The notes under the pieces: model-generated | Databases searched by the model: none | Seen by the model: only the letters and a program-made list of their open reading frames with translations | What the model was told of the DNA's origin: nothing | Shown: piece by piece, positions 1 through 9,913 of the stretch | Layout: every line of letters begins with the position of its first letter | How positions within the stretch are numbered: position 1 is the stretch's first letter | Source of the DNA: Phormidium ambiguum IAM M-71 | Lineage (GTDB): Bacteria; Cyanobacteriota; Cyanobacteriia; Cyanobacteriales; Aerosakkonemataceae | Reading direction: 5' to 3' | NCBI RefSeq assembly: GCF_001904725.1 | Contig: NZ_MRCE01000024.1 | Span: 1 to 64,000 of the forward strand | DNA length: 64,000 bases | Made by a program: the position numbers and the translations under genes

Positions 1-45
1 TCCCCTAGCTTTGGACTAGAATATTTTCTTTGTTGACAATGAATT

Positions 46-100
46 AGCCCTGGGGTTTGGGGTGGGGTAAAAGAAGCGGATCTTCATAGAGAATTGGTAT
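46..100. repeat. Partial copy of a MITE-like repeat
   Basis: The stretch with GGGGTTTGGGGTGGGGT, then CTTCATAGAGAATTGGTAT, matches the reverse complement of one half of the complete element at 11387-11490. Only the half ending in AATTGGTAT is present. It lies downstream of the first minus-strand gene, so it is an intergenic repeat rather than a gene. Confidence 0.6.
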
Positions 101-118
101 AACTACAGGTAGGAAATT

Positions 119-150
119 CAACCGCAGATAAACGCAGATAAACGCAGATG
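119..150. repeat. Tandem ACGCAGATAA-type short repeat
   Basis: Three tandem decamers of the form CCGCAGATAA / ACGCAGATAA / ACGCAGATGA lie just after the stop codon of the FAD oxidoreductase gene. Related tracts in this window are at 2348-2381 (reverse orientation), 3891-3920, 48651-48680 and 56831-56873. Repeats of this style are widespread between cyanobacterial genes; no function is known to me. Confidence 0.7.
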
Positions 151-152
151 AA

Positions 153-1664
153 TTAAGGTAGCCAAAAGTTGGGTAAGAGAGTTTTCGCTAAATCTTTTGT
201 CCACTGATTCACAGTTCTTGCTACTTGAATGTGCGGTTCGTCGGGTTCAACTGGGAGAATGTCGGCTTTACTTCCTGATTGAAATTGTTCAATTACTAAA
301 TTCGCGGCTTCCAAACCAGTGACGTAAGCTTTCTCCTGTGACCATGAACCGTGACGATTAACAATCCAATCACCGCTCATAAATACATTAGCGAAACTTG
401 TTGTTGCTGGCAACATATATTGATAGCTACCGGGGAAGAAATGGGTAACAGCTTTGGGTAAACGAATTACGCTGCTATCAATTACTTTCGCTTCCCGAAA
501 TGCGGGAACGCAAGTAGCTAAATATTGATGCACAATAGGGACTATTTCTTCGTTACTTAAGGGTAAAAATTGGTTGGCGTGGTAAAAATCTACTTCGATA
601 ACTGTTCCTGGTTCGTCGCGGTATTCATCATGTAAAGCGTTTAAATCGAAAAATGTCCAACCTGTTGTATTGTCAAAGCCAAAGCAGGCGTTTGAAGGTA
701 AAGGAATGTCAATTTTTCTGTCAAACCAAAGGCGAGTTGCTAAAACATCTACTGCTGATAAGTTGTTAAGATTGCGGAATTCCTGACGGTTTTGTAAAGT
801 CTGACTTCCACTGAGAATTTTCTGCATTCCGCTAATACCAACGGCAAAAATTACCGCGTCTGCATCGAAGACTTCTTCACCACAAACAACTGCTGTGGCG
901 CGATTATTGCTATCAACTATTAAATCGCTAACTCGACGTTGAGTTCTGACTTTTCCGCCAATTTTTTCGATTTGTTCTACCCAAGGACGAAAGATTTTTT
1001 CTCCGACTGTTCCCCGACACCAAACTACATCAAAGTTGGGTTGATGCGCCAAGATGAAATAGTACAACATTCCTAATGCAGCGGCGGCGGAACATTGTTC
1101 GCCAGGGGCAAATAATCCGACTAATAACATTGGTTCAAAGGAGTCTTTGTACAGTCGGGCGGAAACTCTAAATTGTTTGAATAGTTCTCTGGCGGTTACT
1201 GCGTCGTAGCGTCGCCAAGCTGCATCAGAATTATCAAAGTCTACTAAGGTATAAAGTAAGGGTAAGGCGGAAAGTCTGTCGATTAATGGTAGGCGTTTAA
1301 ATTGAGTGTAAATAAATGTTCCTAATGGGGTGGGAAGTAATGGTTCATTCTGAAAAATTGGGGATTCTACTTCTAATCCGGCGGGGGAATATTGGGAAGA
1401 ACGAGTCCAATCTGTGAAGGGATTTAGTTCTAGTTCGTTAATTAAAGAAAAGATGTTTTTATAAGGGTACCAAAAGCCGTGAATTCCGGCTTCTACGGAA
1501 CGTCCCCCTGGAGTTTTCCAACCTGCAACTAAACCTCCGGGATAAGCGCCTGCTTCTAATAATGTGACATCATATCCTTGTTTTGCTAGGTGATATGTTG
1601 CTCCTAATCCTGCCCAACCCGCACCAATAACAACTACTTTTTTATTATGGGTTTCTGTTGCCAT
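153..1664 (-). CDS. FAD-dependent amine oxidase / carotenoid-desaturase-like oxidoreductase
   Basis: This 503-residue protein begins with a dinucleotide-binding Rossmann motif (VVVIGAGWAGLGATYHL, residues about 10-26), followed by the acidic end of the second strand and the PGG signature around residue 42. The C-terminus carries the second flavin-contact motif (FMSGDWI...EKAYVTGLEAA). This layout is that of the amine oxidase/phytoene desaturase superfamily, whose members oxidise or desaturate isoprenoid or amine substrates with FAD. The substrate cannot be read from sequence; carotenoid or hydroxysqualene-type chemistry is possible. The ATG start has an AAGG about 9 nt upstream. The next gene upstream, DUF1499, runs in the same direction across a 77-nt gap that holds a hairpin. 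Confidence 0.85.
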   Translation of the reverse strand: MATETHNKKVVVIGAGWAGLGATYHLAKQGYDVTLLEAGAYPGGLVAGWKTPGGRSVEAGIHGFWYPYKNIFSLINELELNPFTDWTRSSQYSPAGLEVESPIFQNEPLLPTPLGTFIYTQFKRLPLIDRLSALPLLYTLVDFDNSDAAWRRYDAVTARELFKQFRVSARLYKDSFEPMLLVGLFAPGEQCSAAAALGMLYYFILAHQPNFDVVWCRGTVGEKIFRPWVEQIEKIGGKVRTQRRVSDLIVDSNNRATAVVCGEEVFDADAVIFAVGISGMQKILSGSQTLQNRQEFRNLNNLSAVDVLATRLWFDRKIDIPLPSNACFGFDNTTGWTFFDLNALHDEYRDEPGTVIEVDFYHANQFLPLSNEEIVPIVHQYLATCVPAFREAKVIDSSVIRLPKAVTHFFPGSYQYMLPATTSFANVFMSGDWIVNRHGSWSQEKAYVTGLEAANLVIEQFQSGSKADILPVEPDEPHIQVARTVNQWTKDLAKTLLPNFWLP

Positions 1665-1713
1665 TACTTAACCTTGTTGTTTGCTTGCGATCGCAAAATC
1701 TCCTTTTCCATTT

Positions 1714-1734
1714 AAGGTGGGAATATCCCACCTT
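1714..1734 (-). terminator. Hairpin after the DUF1499 gene
   Basis: A perfect 9-bp inverted repeat, AAGGTGGGA / TCCCACCTT with a 3-nt loop, lies just downstream of the minus-strand DUF1499 gene and before the FAD oxidoreductase gene. The stem is strong but no clean U-run follows on the minus strand, so it may attenuate or stabilise rather than fully terminate. Confidence 0.5.
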
Positions 1735-1741
1735 ACTCTTC

Positions 1742-2263
1742 CTAGCCTTTTAATGTATCAAAGGCGGCTCTAATTGTTTCGATTCTGTTCCGATTTACGC
1801 CTAAATCAGATTGCCCTAATCTGGAAGCTGAACGCACATGAATTACTTTCGCAGCTTCATCCAAGTAGAATTCTACATCATCCACATATCCCATAATCTT
1901 GCTTTTAAATTCAGCATAGATGTAGTTGGGAGATTCAGAGATAATTTTTGTTCTTTCTTGGGATTCAATTACCTTTTTCAAAGTCGCAATTGCTTCTGCG
2001 GGAGATGTATTATAAACTAATGGCTCAATTTTGTGCTGCGTATCTGTGCTTTGGCTACTAACACAATTCGGTGTATTGGGACAAGGCGTTAATTTGCCAT
2101 CGTTGACACCAAGATTAGTAGGTCTTTTCCCGGCGAACATTGTCATTCCTCCCGGTGAAACTATATTGATTCCTAGTAAAAGAATAGTCGCAATTAGCAG
2201 AGATAATAAACTAATAATTAACCGCTGTAAAGGCGATCGCTTTTCTGCTTTGCTTTCCACCAT
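1742..2263 (-). CDS. DUF1499 domain membrane-anchored protein
   Basis: This 173-residue protein has one hydrophobic segment (about residues 14-36) and then a periplasmic-type domain with the DUF1499 hallmarks CPNTPNCVSS and a C-terminal VRSASRLGQSDLGVNRNRIE. DUF1499 proteins are widespread in cyanobacteria and proteobacteria and have no firmly assigned activity. The paired cysteines in CPNTPNC are seen in the sequence. It probably sits in the plasma or thylakoid membrane with the domain outside the cytoplasm. The ORF opens with ATG and is intact. Confidence 0.85.
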   Translation of the reverse strand: MVESKAEKRSPLQRLIISLLSLLIATILLLGINIVSPGGMTMFAGKRPTNLGVNDGKLTPCPNTPNCVSSQSTDTQHKIEPLVYNTSPAEAIATLKKVIESQERTKIISESPNYIYAEFKSKIMGYVDDVEFYLDEAAKVIHVRSASRLGQSDLGVNRNRIETIRAAFDTLKG

Positions 2264-2347
2264 AAACTACAATAACCCGGATGCAACTGTTAAATTATCC
2301 CACATCACTCACCAAAAAACCATACACAAATCCCAATTATTTGGATA

Positions 2348-2381
2348 AACATCTGCGTTCATCTGCGTGTATCTGCGGTTT
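2348..2381. repeat. ATCTGCGTTC-type short tandem repeat
   Basis: Three units of CATCTGCGT/ATCTGCGGT, the reverse-complement form of the tract at 119-150, fill most of the gap between the GH57 gene end and the DUF1499 gene start. Confidence 0.65.
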
Positions 2382-2395
2382 AAATTTTATTCTTC

Positions 2396-3874
2396 CTACT
2401 TCTCAACCCACAGATTTAACTTATTGACAGCTATTTCCCCACGCCGATAAATTTCCTTAGCAAAATCCGTCCACATCCCTTGTCCCCAATACCGAAAACA
2501 ACTCGTTTGCAACAACAAGTTATACATTAAAGCTTCCCGATACTCAGATTCTTGAGTTATATTCCCTGGTAAAGAATCAACTTTTTGATGAAACAAAACA
2601 CTCAATTGATTCATCGGAGACAAAACATTTTCATAACCTTTCACCCAGCTAATATGATTTGTCCAAGAAGCACCATCCACATGAAAATTATGGTTGGTTT
2701 CTTGCAATTCCTGAATCGCTTTACCTACAGTTTCTGGCGTACAATTTTCCGGCGAAACTTTTTGCCAAATCAAATGTTGATTAATCGGTTGACAAGTGGG
2801 ATAACTATTAGGATGACAACCTGCTTCTTCAATTAATTCTAAATATTCTGTGCCATTCATTGCCACAACTCCCGATGTTCCCCCACCATTATCTTTAATT
2901 TCATAACAAGCGCGGAAGAAAGCACTCGGAAATTCGTTCATCATCACTCCGCCATTTTCTCCATCACCAATTTGACTGACTATTGGCGGAATTTCCACAC
3001 CTCCTAACGTTTGTCGAGAAAGGGTTTTTGCTTCATAATAAGGTTGCATTTGTCCGACTAGTTTCGTATCGGAACCTTGAGTTTTAATTAAAGCGGTAAT
3101 ACTAAGTTCTTCGCCTTGGGAATTTCGGGCGACTAAACGATGAGGTAAATGGCGATTTTCTAAAGGTTTACCCTCAAGAGTTTCGACTGAATGTTCCTGC
3201 ACTAATACCCAACGATAGCCGCATTCTTTTAAAGCTTTGACAAATTCAAACAATGTATCGGGATGATTTGGTAAGTGCATTTCGGGTGGGGAAAAACCTT
3301 TAACTCTGGCTAAAGCTTCCCAACCAAATATGGCGGCGAAATGATGTTGCCAAGCTTGAATATGTAATTTAATATCGGGAATTGGAGTGGAAGGTACTAC
3401 TGAATGACTCCACATTGTCCCTAACCATTCTACATAAGGTTGATAGTTAGGATCGATCGCAATTCGTTTAAGATTCTCTAAAATCTCTCCTCCCCAAATT
3501 TGCCTCAATCCCCATAAAAGGTTGCCAGAATAATCTAACATTATCCGAGGATTGCATCCATTACTTACTAATTCGGGGATGAAATCTGCCATGCGTTTGT
3601 AACAGTTGGCGAAGGGGGTGGCGTTGTGATTATCTCCTTCGTTGGGATGTTCAAACATATACTGCAAGTTGCTAATTAATTCGCCATTTTGTCCGGCGGG
3701 AATTGTCGGTTGGTGTAGATGTAAGGCAATGGCAAAGGCTGATTTTATTTGGGATAATTTAATGTTGGTTTTGGGCAATAATACTGGTTGATTTTGTTGG
3801 GTGACTGAGTAAAGTTCGCTTTCCCAACCGCAAATGTTAGGGATTCCGTTAATGTTTTCTGGTAAGTTTTGCAT
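2396..3874 (-). CDS. Glycoside hydrolase family 57 protein
   Basis: This 492-residue protein has the GH57 features: the N-terminal metal/substrate motif LHLHQP (about residues 51-56), the central FSPPEMHLP segment, whose Glu is at the place of the family nucleophile, and GDGENGG further on, whose Asp is a candidate acid/base. GH57 enzymes act on alpha-glucans (amylase, branching and 4-alpha-glucanotransferase activities), so a role in glycogen or alpha-glucan metabolism is reasonable, though the exact reaction is not determinable. No signal peptide is visible, suggesting a cytoplasmic enzyme. The start codon is followed by a non-homologous leader of about 45 residues. Confidence 0.8.
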   Translation of the reverse strand: MQNLPENINGIPNICGWESELYSVTQQNQPVLLPKTNIKLSQIKSAFAIALHLHQPTIPAGQNGELISNLQYMFEHPNEGDNHNATPFANCYKRMADFIPELVSNGCNPRIMLDYSGNLLWGLRQIWGGEILENLKRIAIDPNYQPYVEWLGTMWSHSVVPSTPIPDIKLHIQAWQHHFAAIFGWEALARVKGFSPPEMHLPNHPDTLFEFVKALKECGYRWVLVQEHSVETLEGKPLENRHLPHRLVARNSQGEELSITALIKTQGSDTKLVGQMQPYYEAKTLSRQTLGGVEIPPIVSQIGDGENGGVMMNEFPSAFFRACYEIKDNGGGTSGVVAMNGTEYLELIEEAGCHPNSYPTCQPINQHLIWQKVSPENCTPETVGKAIQELQETNHNFHVDGASWTNHISWVKGYENVLSPMNQLSVLFHQKVDSLPGNITQESEYREALMYNLLLQTSCFRYWGQGMWTDFAKEIYRRGEIAVNKLNLWVEK

Positions 3875-3890
3875 GAGTCTTTTATTAATG

Positions 3891-3920
3891 AACCGCTACA
3901 GACGCAGAGGACGCAGAGGA
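3891..3920. repeat. ACGCAGAGG-type short tandem repeat
   Basis: AACCGCTACAGACGCAGAGG followed by another ACGCAGAGG unit, between the repeat-protein gene and the GH57 gene. Nearly the same sequence is found inside the helicase reading frame at 48651-48680. Confidence 0.65.
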
Positions 3921-3985
3921 AAGAGGGAGAAGATAGAGGGGATAACTAAGCCGGATTTGGTATAAACAGCTAACAGCCTATTTAC

Positions 3986-6385
3986 TCATATTAATCTTTC
4001 CTCAAAACGACCAAATAGTTCGTAGTGCTGGAAGCCACTTTTGAAGGTTCCATTGGCAACGGCATTTGCCACATCAGAGTTCAAGCCTAGATACATTGTC
4101 TCGTTATAAAGGAAACTTGGATCTCGCTTTTCAGTTTGTCCAAAACGTACAAAGTGCTCGTAGCCATCAGCAAAGACATCACTCGCTATTGCATTGACAA
4201 CATCTGGATTATGCTGCAAATAGTAGGCTTCATTGTACAGAAATAGATCGGGTAAACGTCCTTCATCTGCGCCAAAGGTGATGTAATGTTGGAAAGCACT
4301 TTGTAAACTGCCATTGTTTACCGCAGCAGCAACGTCAGGGTTATTTATCAAATAATCTGATTGACTAAATGCTTCACTGGGGTTACGCTGCTCTTGATGA
4401 CCAAAGTTCAAAAAGTGAGCTAGTCCACTGGAGATGGTTTTGTTTGCGATCGCTAAATTAACATCAGAATAGCTGGCTCGATAGTAGTTTTCGTCAAACA
4501 AAATGCTAGGATTCCGCCCCTCATTCCAGCCAAAGGTGATAAAGTGCTGATAGCCAGACGAAAAATCACCATTGCGAACAGCGTTAGCAACATCAGGCAT
4601 TTGGCTGAGATAGTAATTTTCATCAAAGAGTTGAGCTAAAGGTAAGCCATTAATCGAATCGGTGGGAGTAGAAGCGGCTGGATTTTGGTATCTGAGAAAC
4701 TGCTGATAGTCAACTACAGGCGTGATGGTAGAATCGCTGGGAAATGAAGGTGCCCAAAAAGCAACTCCCTCAAATTGATAACCCAACTTTTCCCAGCGAA
4801 ATCGTTCTTGTTCGGAAGTTGTATATAATCGATCGGTCCCTAAAGGCGAGAAAAGTCGATAAACTTCTTCTAAACCCGGAGAAGGTGTAGTATAAGCAGT
4901 AAAAGCAATCCCTTGATCGATGTAACCTTGAGCTATGACGCTGCTTCTCTCTTCTTCCGAAGCTGTGAGTAAATGATCTCCTGTGGTGGAATTATAGAGG
5001 CGATAGATATTACTGGTAAAACTATCTTGAGGATTGACAGCAAAGGGAACAGACTCGAATTTCCAACCTGCGGTTACTAAATCATTAGCTTCTGTGGAAG
5101 AGGCTGTCCAGAAATGGCTACCCGTGCGGGGGTCTTGGAGCCGGAAAGCAACGGGTAGGTTAGTATCTACCATATAATCAGCGAGATTCTGAGAAGCATA
5201 GCTGACTACTCTGGGATTATCTAAACTGTTAAGAACGGGAAAAACCTGGGGTGCGGCTGGCTGGGTATAGATCAAACCGTCAACTGGGGAGTCTCCTGGA
5301 CCACCGGGATTGTAAATAGGGCTATAGTTTGTAGTTGTATAATCGGGAATTTGTACGGTTGCGATTTTGCTAATCGCCGCCTCATCTCCCGCTAAGATAA
5401 TGTCAAACTGATTGTCGTGATCTTCGGTGTAATAAGGGCCAGAACCTAAGCCAGAACCGAGTTCCGCTATACCCAGGACTTGAATGACTCCATCACTGGT
5501 GGTATAGGTGGTTTGATCTTGAGTAATTGTGAACGCCTGACCTTGGCTATCAATGCCACGCAGAATAAAGTATCGCTCAAAGTCTCCTGGCTCAAAACCG
5601 GAGACTCCATCGGGAGAAAAGCCACCGGATGTGAATAGTCGCAAGCGATAGAGGGGTCGATCGATCGCACTTGCGTAATAGGCATAACCATGATTTGGCA
5701 GATTGGCATTAAAACGACTGGGCGCATAATCTCCTGCCAGTGAAAGTTGACTTAGTTTGGCACCAACTAATTGTGGCCCACTGACAAAAGGATTACTGCT
5801 AGTTTGCTGGAAGCCTACAGCCGACTGTAATCCGTTAGCAGTGACGACGGTTAAAGGCGTTTGGTCAGCAACAACTTCCACCAAAATTGGATAAACTGCG
5901 CCGGAAGTTCCTGGCGTGAGGCGATTTCCAAAATAGCCAAACACCACTATTGTTTGACGTTCGTTAAAATCATAGTTGGGATTAAGGGCGGCGTAGAGAG
6001 GTTGAACAACTTCTCCTGTATTCAGGGTAATCTGGATATCTGTAGGATCGACAGTGCTGGGTAGCAGGGGATGACTGAATTCGATCGGCATCGCATCGAG
6101 AAAAGTATCAGTCACATTGCCATATCCCGCAGCAGTTATACCAGCCACACTAGCAGCAGAAGTAATGTTCCGCAGCGGAACAGCTGGGTTTTGATTCAGG
6201 TTAGCACTGATAATTCCCGCACCTGCCTGAACAGCTAAACCAATTTGACTTTCAGTTAACAACCCAGGAATACCCATTATCCCCTCAAATCCATAACCAG
6301 CGGCAAGGATTTGCGGTTCGTTTGTATAATAGTCAGCATAAATTACAACATCTTCATGCAGTTGTTGAAATGCTTGAGTTTCCAT
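3986..6385 (-). CDS. Large protein with DUF5648-type repeats and five C-terminal ~45-residue repeats
   Basis: The reading frame opens at 6436, but the ATG at 6385 (protein start METQAFQQ, 799 residues) is preferred because an AGGA ribosome site lies 9-10 nt upstream of it. The first 390 residues have no family I recognise. Residues about 410-560 hold three repeats with the pattern YRL-(x)-TGDHLLTASEEER, resembling DUF5648. The last 240 residues are five repeats of the pattern FDENYYLxxxPDVxxAV, then HFxxFGxxExRxPS. Such repeats occur in cyanobacterial secreted or surface proteins that often also carry RTX units. No Sec signal peptide is visible. Export by type I secretion is possible but not shown. 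Confidence 0.75.
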   Translation of the reverse strand: METQAFQQLHEDVVIYADYYTNEPQILAAGYGFEGIMGIPGLLTESQIGLAVQAGAGIISANLNQNPAVPLRNITSAASVAGITAAGYGNVTDTFLDAMPIEFSHPLLPSTVDPTDIQITLNTGEVVQPLYAALNPNYDFNERQTIVVFGYFGNRLTPGTSGAVYPILVEVVADQTPLTVVTANGLQSAVGFQQTSSNPFVSGPQLVGAKLSQLSLAGDYAPSRFNANLPNHGYAYYASAIDRPLYRLRLFTSGGFSPDGVSGFEPGDFERYFILRGIDSQGQAFTITQDQTTYTTSDGVIQVLGIAELGSGLGSGPYYTEDHDNQFDIILAGDEAAISKIATVQIPDYTTTNYSPIYNPGGPGDSPVDGLIYTQPAAPQVFPVLNSLDNPRVVSYASQNLADYMVDTNLPVAFRLQDPRTGSHFWTASSTEANDLVTAGWKFESVPFAVNPQDSFTSNIYRLYNSTTGDHLLTASEEERSSVIAQGYIDQGIAFTAYTTPSPGLEEVYRLFSPLGTDRLYTTSEQERFRWEKLGYQFEGVAFWAPSFPSDSTITPVVDYQQFLRYQNPAASTPTDSINGLPLAQLFDENYYLSQMPDVANAVRNGDFSSGYQHFITFGWNEGRNPSILFDENYYRASYSDVNLAIANKTISSGLAHFLNFGHQEQRNPSEAFSQSDYLINNPDVAAAVNNGSLQSAFQHYITFGADEGRLPDLFLYNEAYYLQHNPDVVNAIASDVFADGYEHFVRFGQTEKRDPSFLYNETMYLGLNSDVANAVANGTFKSGFQHYELFGRFEERLI

Positions 6386-6470
6386 ATTCACTTTATTCCT
6401 AATAAATGATTCTAAAATTACGATCGAATTGTCCAAAAGCTAACTAACGGATTTATTTTTAATGACTCGT

Positions 6471-9400
6471 TTAATCAGGTTCTTCTGGAAGAGTTAGTGA
6501 GGGATTTTCTAATAGTGGTAATTTTACTGTAAATGTTGCTCCCATGTTGTTACCTGCACTGGTTGCTTGAATAGTTCCGCCGTGCATTTCCACTAATTTT
6601 CGGACAATTGATAAGCCTACTCCTAATCCTCCATGTCTTCTGGTAATTGAGGCATCTGCTTGTCGGAAATGTTCAAAAACATAAGGTAAAAAGTCTGGAG
6701 AAATTCCTATTCCTGTGTCACTGATTTGAATTTTGGCGTGAGTTGTTGGTGCTAATGTTTGGTTATTGTCTCTGAGGAGAGATAAGGTAATTTTTACTTT
6801 ACCTTTTTCTGGAGTGAATTTGATTGCATTGGACAATAAATTCCAAAAAACTTGTTGTAAGCGGTTGGGATCTCCTTTAATCAGAACAGGTTCATTATCC
6901 TCTAATTGTGAATCCATAATTGTTAAGTTTAATGTAATGGATTTGGCTTCAGCTGATAATTTTACGTTGTCAATGGCGGCTTCGATTGTTGCTATTAAGT
7001 TGACTTTGCTGATATTTAAACTGAGTTTACCGCGCAGAATTCGAGAAACATCTAGTAAATCATCAATTAGTTGGGTTTGTAATCTGGTGTTGCGTTCAAT
7101 TGTTTCTAAGGCTTTGTCAATTGTTTCTTGATTAAACTGGCGAGTTCTGAGTAGTCTTACCCAACCTAAAATGGGATTGAGGGGCGATCGCAATTCGTGA
7201 GACAATACTGCCAGAAATTCATCTTTAATTCTATTGGCTGTTTCTGCTACATTGCGGGCTTCTTTTTCAGCTGCTAAAAGTTTTTCTCGTTGTGCTTCGC
7301 TTTGTTTGCGATCGGTAATATCATAAAATGCCGTTATTCCAGCAATAATGTTGCCATTTCTGTCTTTAATTGGTGCAGAATTTACCGAAATAATAGCTTT
7401 ACTTCCATGACTTCTTTCTAAGGTAATTTCTTCTCCGGTAACTACTTCGCCATTAATGATAGAACGGGCTAAAGGTAATTCCCTAGCTGGGTAGGGAGTA
7501 CCATCAGCATAAAACAATTTCCATTCACTATATTCTTCCAAACTTTCTGAATAAAGGAAAGAATGTCCAAACATTTCTTCAGTTTGCTGATTACCAAAAA
7601 CTATTTTTCCTGAAGGCGCTTCGGCAAGAATTACACCTGCGGGAAGTTGCTGCAAAATTACTTCTAAAAGTTCTTTTTGGCTTTGTTGTTGAACTAGTAA
7701 TCTTTCTCTTTCAGCTTCTATTCGTTTACGTTGGGTTAAATCTAAAACAAAGCACACACATTCATCTTCTGTAGACTCCATTTTAGCTACACCTAATAAA
7801 ATGGGAATCCGACTTCCATTGCGATGAAAATACTCTTTTTCAAAAGGTTTAGCTGTTCCTGTAGCTTTGACTTGTGCGATCGCTTGTTCATCCAAAATGC
7901 GATATTCTGGAGGAGTTATAGCTAACCAACTTACTTTACCCGACTGCAAATCTTCTAACGAGTAACCTACCATTTGTAAAAATGCTTGGTTAGCATCAAT
8001 AATTTCACCTTTAAAATTAGCAAATAATACTCCGATTAAATTAGAATCTACTAACCGCCTTAATCTAGATTCACTTTCTCGCAAAGCTGCTTCTGTTTGC
8101 TTTAATTTAGTAATGTTCCGAGTTACAGCTAAAACTGATACGATCGTACCATCAGTTGCAAATTCTGGAACTAACCGAGCTTGATGATAAATAATTCCTT
8201 TTGATGTCACAAGTTCAAACTCAATTATCTGTTCTTCCCCCGTTTCAAATATTTCTTGAATATTGCTTTGCCACAAGCTAGATTTGGTTTCAGGAAAACC
8301 CACTTCTAAGAGAGTTTTACCAATATATTCTTCAGGATGTTTTCCGGTTACTTGCTCAACAGCGGAATTAATATAAACATGGCGCAATTGGCGATCGAAT
8401 CTAGCAATAATATCCGGGGAATTTTCCACTAAGGCTTTGAATTCTTGTTCTCGCTGATAAAGTTGTTCATGAGACGCTTTTAAATGATTATTAGCTAGCA
8501 ATAATTCCTGATTTAATTTTATTAATTGTTCTGATAATTGTGCTTGTCTTTGATATTCCACCGCTCTAACTTGTTCTACAGCTAAAGCTACTTGAATAGT
8601 TGCTCTTTCTGTACTAGCAGAACCAATTAATAAACTAGTAGCACACTGAATTAAAAGTGTTAGTTTATGGACGTGCAGAATTTCGGGAGAAACCGGAAAT
8701 TCTGCTAAAGAAATTGCCTGGGGATTTAAAATTAAATAAGCTAATAATGTCACTAAAACAGAAAAAGTTGTAGTTAGCATCCCCCCAGTTACTCCAAAGC
8801 GAGTAGCAGCCCAAATAATAGGGACAAAACTCAGTAGGGAGAATTGCTGAAAACCAAAACCTCCCTGATGAGCTAAAGAAACAGTAAAACTGCCAATAAA
8901 TATAGTTAAAAACAGTATAAATATAATTTCTGCTCGTCTATAACTTGGCGAGTGAGCAGGAAAAATTTCTGTTAGATTATAGGAATTAATATTATTAATT
9001 ATTGATGGGGAGATAGGAAAGTATTTATTAACTTTAGATGTAAAAACCAATAAAATTGTTGGTGCGATCGCTATAGTTCCCAAAGCATTACCCAACCACC
9101 AATTAGGAATACTATTACTTAGTTGAGATATGGAAATTTTGTCTAAAGCTACTAACGTTAAACTACCAACGACCGCAGAAGTAGCGCAAGCAGCTAATGG
9201 CGCACTCAAAATAAAGGTAGCAGCATCACTAAGTCGATCGAATGATAACTTACCTTTGGCAAACTTTTGATAAAGCAACCATGCTACTAACGGTTCTAAA
9301 ATATCAATTAAACCGAATATCCTTTCCCAACCTGTAAAACCCCAAAAAGGTGCCATTAAAACGGAAGTTATCCCTGTCAAAATTATCCCGATCGGGCCAA

Positions 9401-9575
9401 ACCAAAGTGTCAATGCGATCGCTATTCCCGAAGGCGGAAACCACAAAGATACTACTGGTTGAATCCGATAAATTAGCGCCATACCATGAGCTAACACAAG
9501 TGCTAATAAACCTAAAATTATTACCAGACACCATTTTTTTACCCAACCAGACATTAAATTTGACAATGAAATCAT
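6471..9575 (-). CDS. MASE1-PAS multidomain sensor histidine kinase
   Basis: This 1034-residue protein starts with about eight hydrophobic segments over residues 1-330 that match a MASE1 membrane sensor domain (LWFPPSGIAIALTLWFGP). Then come three PAS domains, roughly at residues 385-500, 507-625 and 645-765, and a histidine kinase core. The phospho-acceptor lies in LAVLSHELRSP (His about 793). The ATPase domain shows NLLSNAIKF, DTGIGI and GGLGVGL boxes. There is no receiver or output domain, so a separate response regulator is expected; none is encoded next to it. The signal is unknown. The gene is upstream of the repeat protein in the same direction, with an 85-nt gap. Confidence 0.9.
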   Translation of the reverse strand: MISLSNLMSGWVKKWCLVIILGLLALVLAHGMALIYRIQPVVSLWFPPSGIAIALTLWFGPIGIILTGITSVLMAPFWGFTGWERIFGLIDILEPLVAWLLYQKFAKGKLSFDRLSDAATFILSAPLAACATSAVVGSLTLVALDKISISQLSNSIPNWWLGNALGTIAIAPTILLVFTSKVNKYFPISPSIINNINSYNLTEIFPAHSPSYRRAEIIFILFLTIFIGSFTVSLAHQGGFGFQQFSLLSFVPIIWAATRFGVTGGMLTTTFSVLVTLLAYLILNPQAISLAEFPVSPEILHVHKLTLLIQCATSLLIGSASTERATIQVALAVEQVRAVEYQRQAQLSEQLIKLNQELLLANNHLKASHEQLYQREQEFKALVENSPDIIARFDRQLRHVYINSAVEQVTGKHPEEYIGKTLLEVGFPETKSSLWQSNIQEIFETGEEQIIEFELVTSKGIIYHQARLVPEFATDGTIVSVLAVTRNITKLKQTEAALRESESRLRRLVDSNLIGVLFANFKGEIIDANQAFLQMVGYSLEDLQSGKVSWLAITPPEYRILDEQAIAQVKATGTAKPFEKEYFHRNGSRIPILLGVAKMESTEDECVCFVLDLTQRKRIEAERERLLVQQQSQKELLEVILQQLPAGVILAEAPSGKIVFGNQQTEEMFGHSFLYSESLEEYSEWKLFYADGTPYPARELPLARSIINGEVVTGEEITLERSHGSKAIISVNSAPIKDRNGNIIAGITAFYDITDRKQSEAQREKLLAAEKEARNVAETANRIKDEFLAVLSHELRSPLNPILGWVRLLRTRQFNQETIDKALETIERNTRLQTQLIDDLLDVSRILRGKLSLNISKVNLIATIEAAIDNVKLSAEAKSITLNLTIMDSQLEDNEPVLIKGDPNRLQQVFWNLLSNAIKFTPEKGKVKITLSLLRDNNQTLAPTTHAKIQISDTGIGISPDFLPYVFEHFRQADASITRRHGGLGVGLSIVRKLVEMHGGTIQATSAGNNMGATFTVKLPLLENPSLTLPEEPD

Positions 9576-9913
9576 AGATGTTAAATTAATTCCGGTACAA
9601 TGCTTAATCCTTGGCTTTTTATATTATTTTAAATCTTCAGTTTTCTCTAGGAATATTTTTACATCATAATTTATTTTAAGTTTAGTTAAACTTGTTAACG
9701 GTAACATATAAAACCTGATATTGGCTATTATCTTAAGAAGTATTTTGCTAAAAATTGTCTCAATGACTCCTGAAAGCTTTAAAGTAGCAATAATTACTGC
9801 AAACAATCCTCTAGCTTCAGAAATATTCTAGTTTTCATCAGTTCGATCGCTTGTATCCTTTACAATTCAAATTTACCCTGGTTATGATTATAGACAATAC
9901 AAATATTTTGGTT
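9576..9913. other. Intergenic region between the divergent kinase and P450 genes
   Basis: This AT-rich gap separates the minus-strand histidine kinase from the plus-strand P450, so promoters for both are expected here. A 60-codon minus-strand frame at 9624-9806 has no recognisable features and I do not call it. The only clear structure is the palindrome at its right end. Confidence 0.5.

Noticed and set aside
2031-2348. 105-codon plus-strand frame
   Set aside because: It is antisense to the DUF1499 gene, which has clear motifs and a proper start.
9624-9806. 60-codon minus-strand frame upstream of the kinase
   Set aside because: AT-rich, no ribosome site, no recognisable feature; lies in a divergent promoter region.
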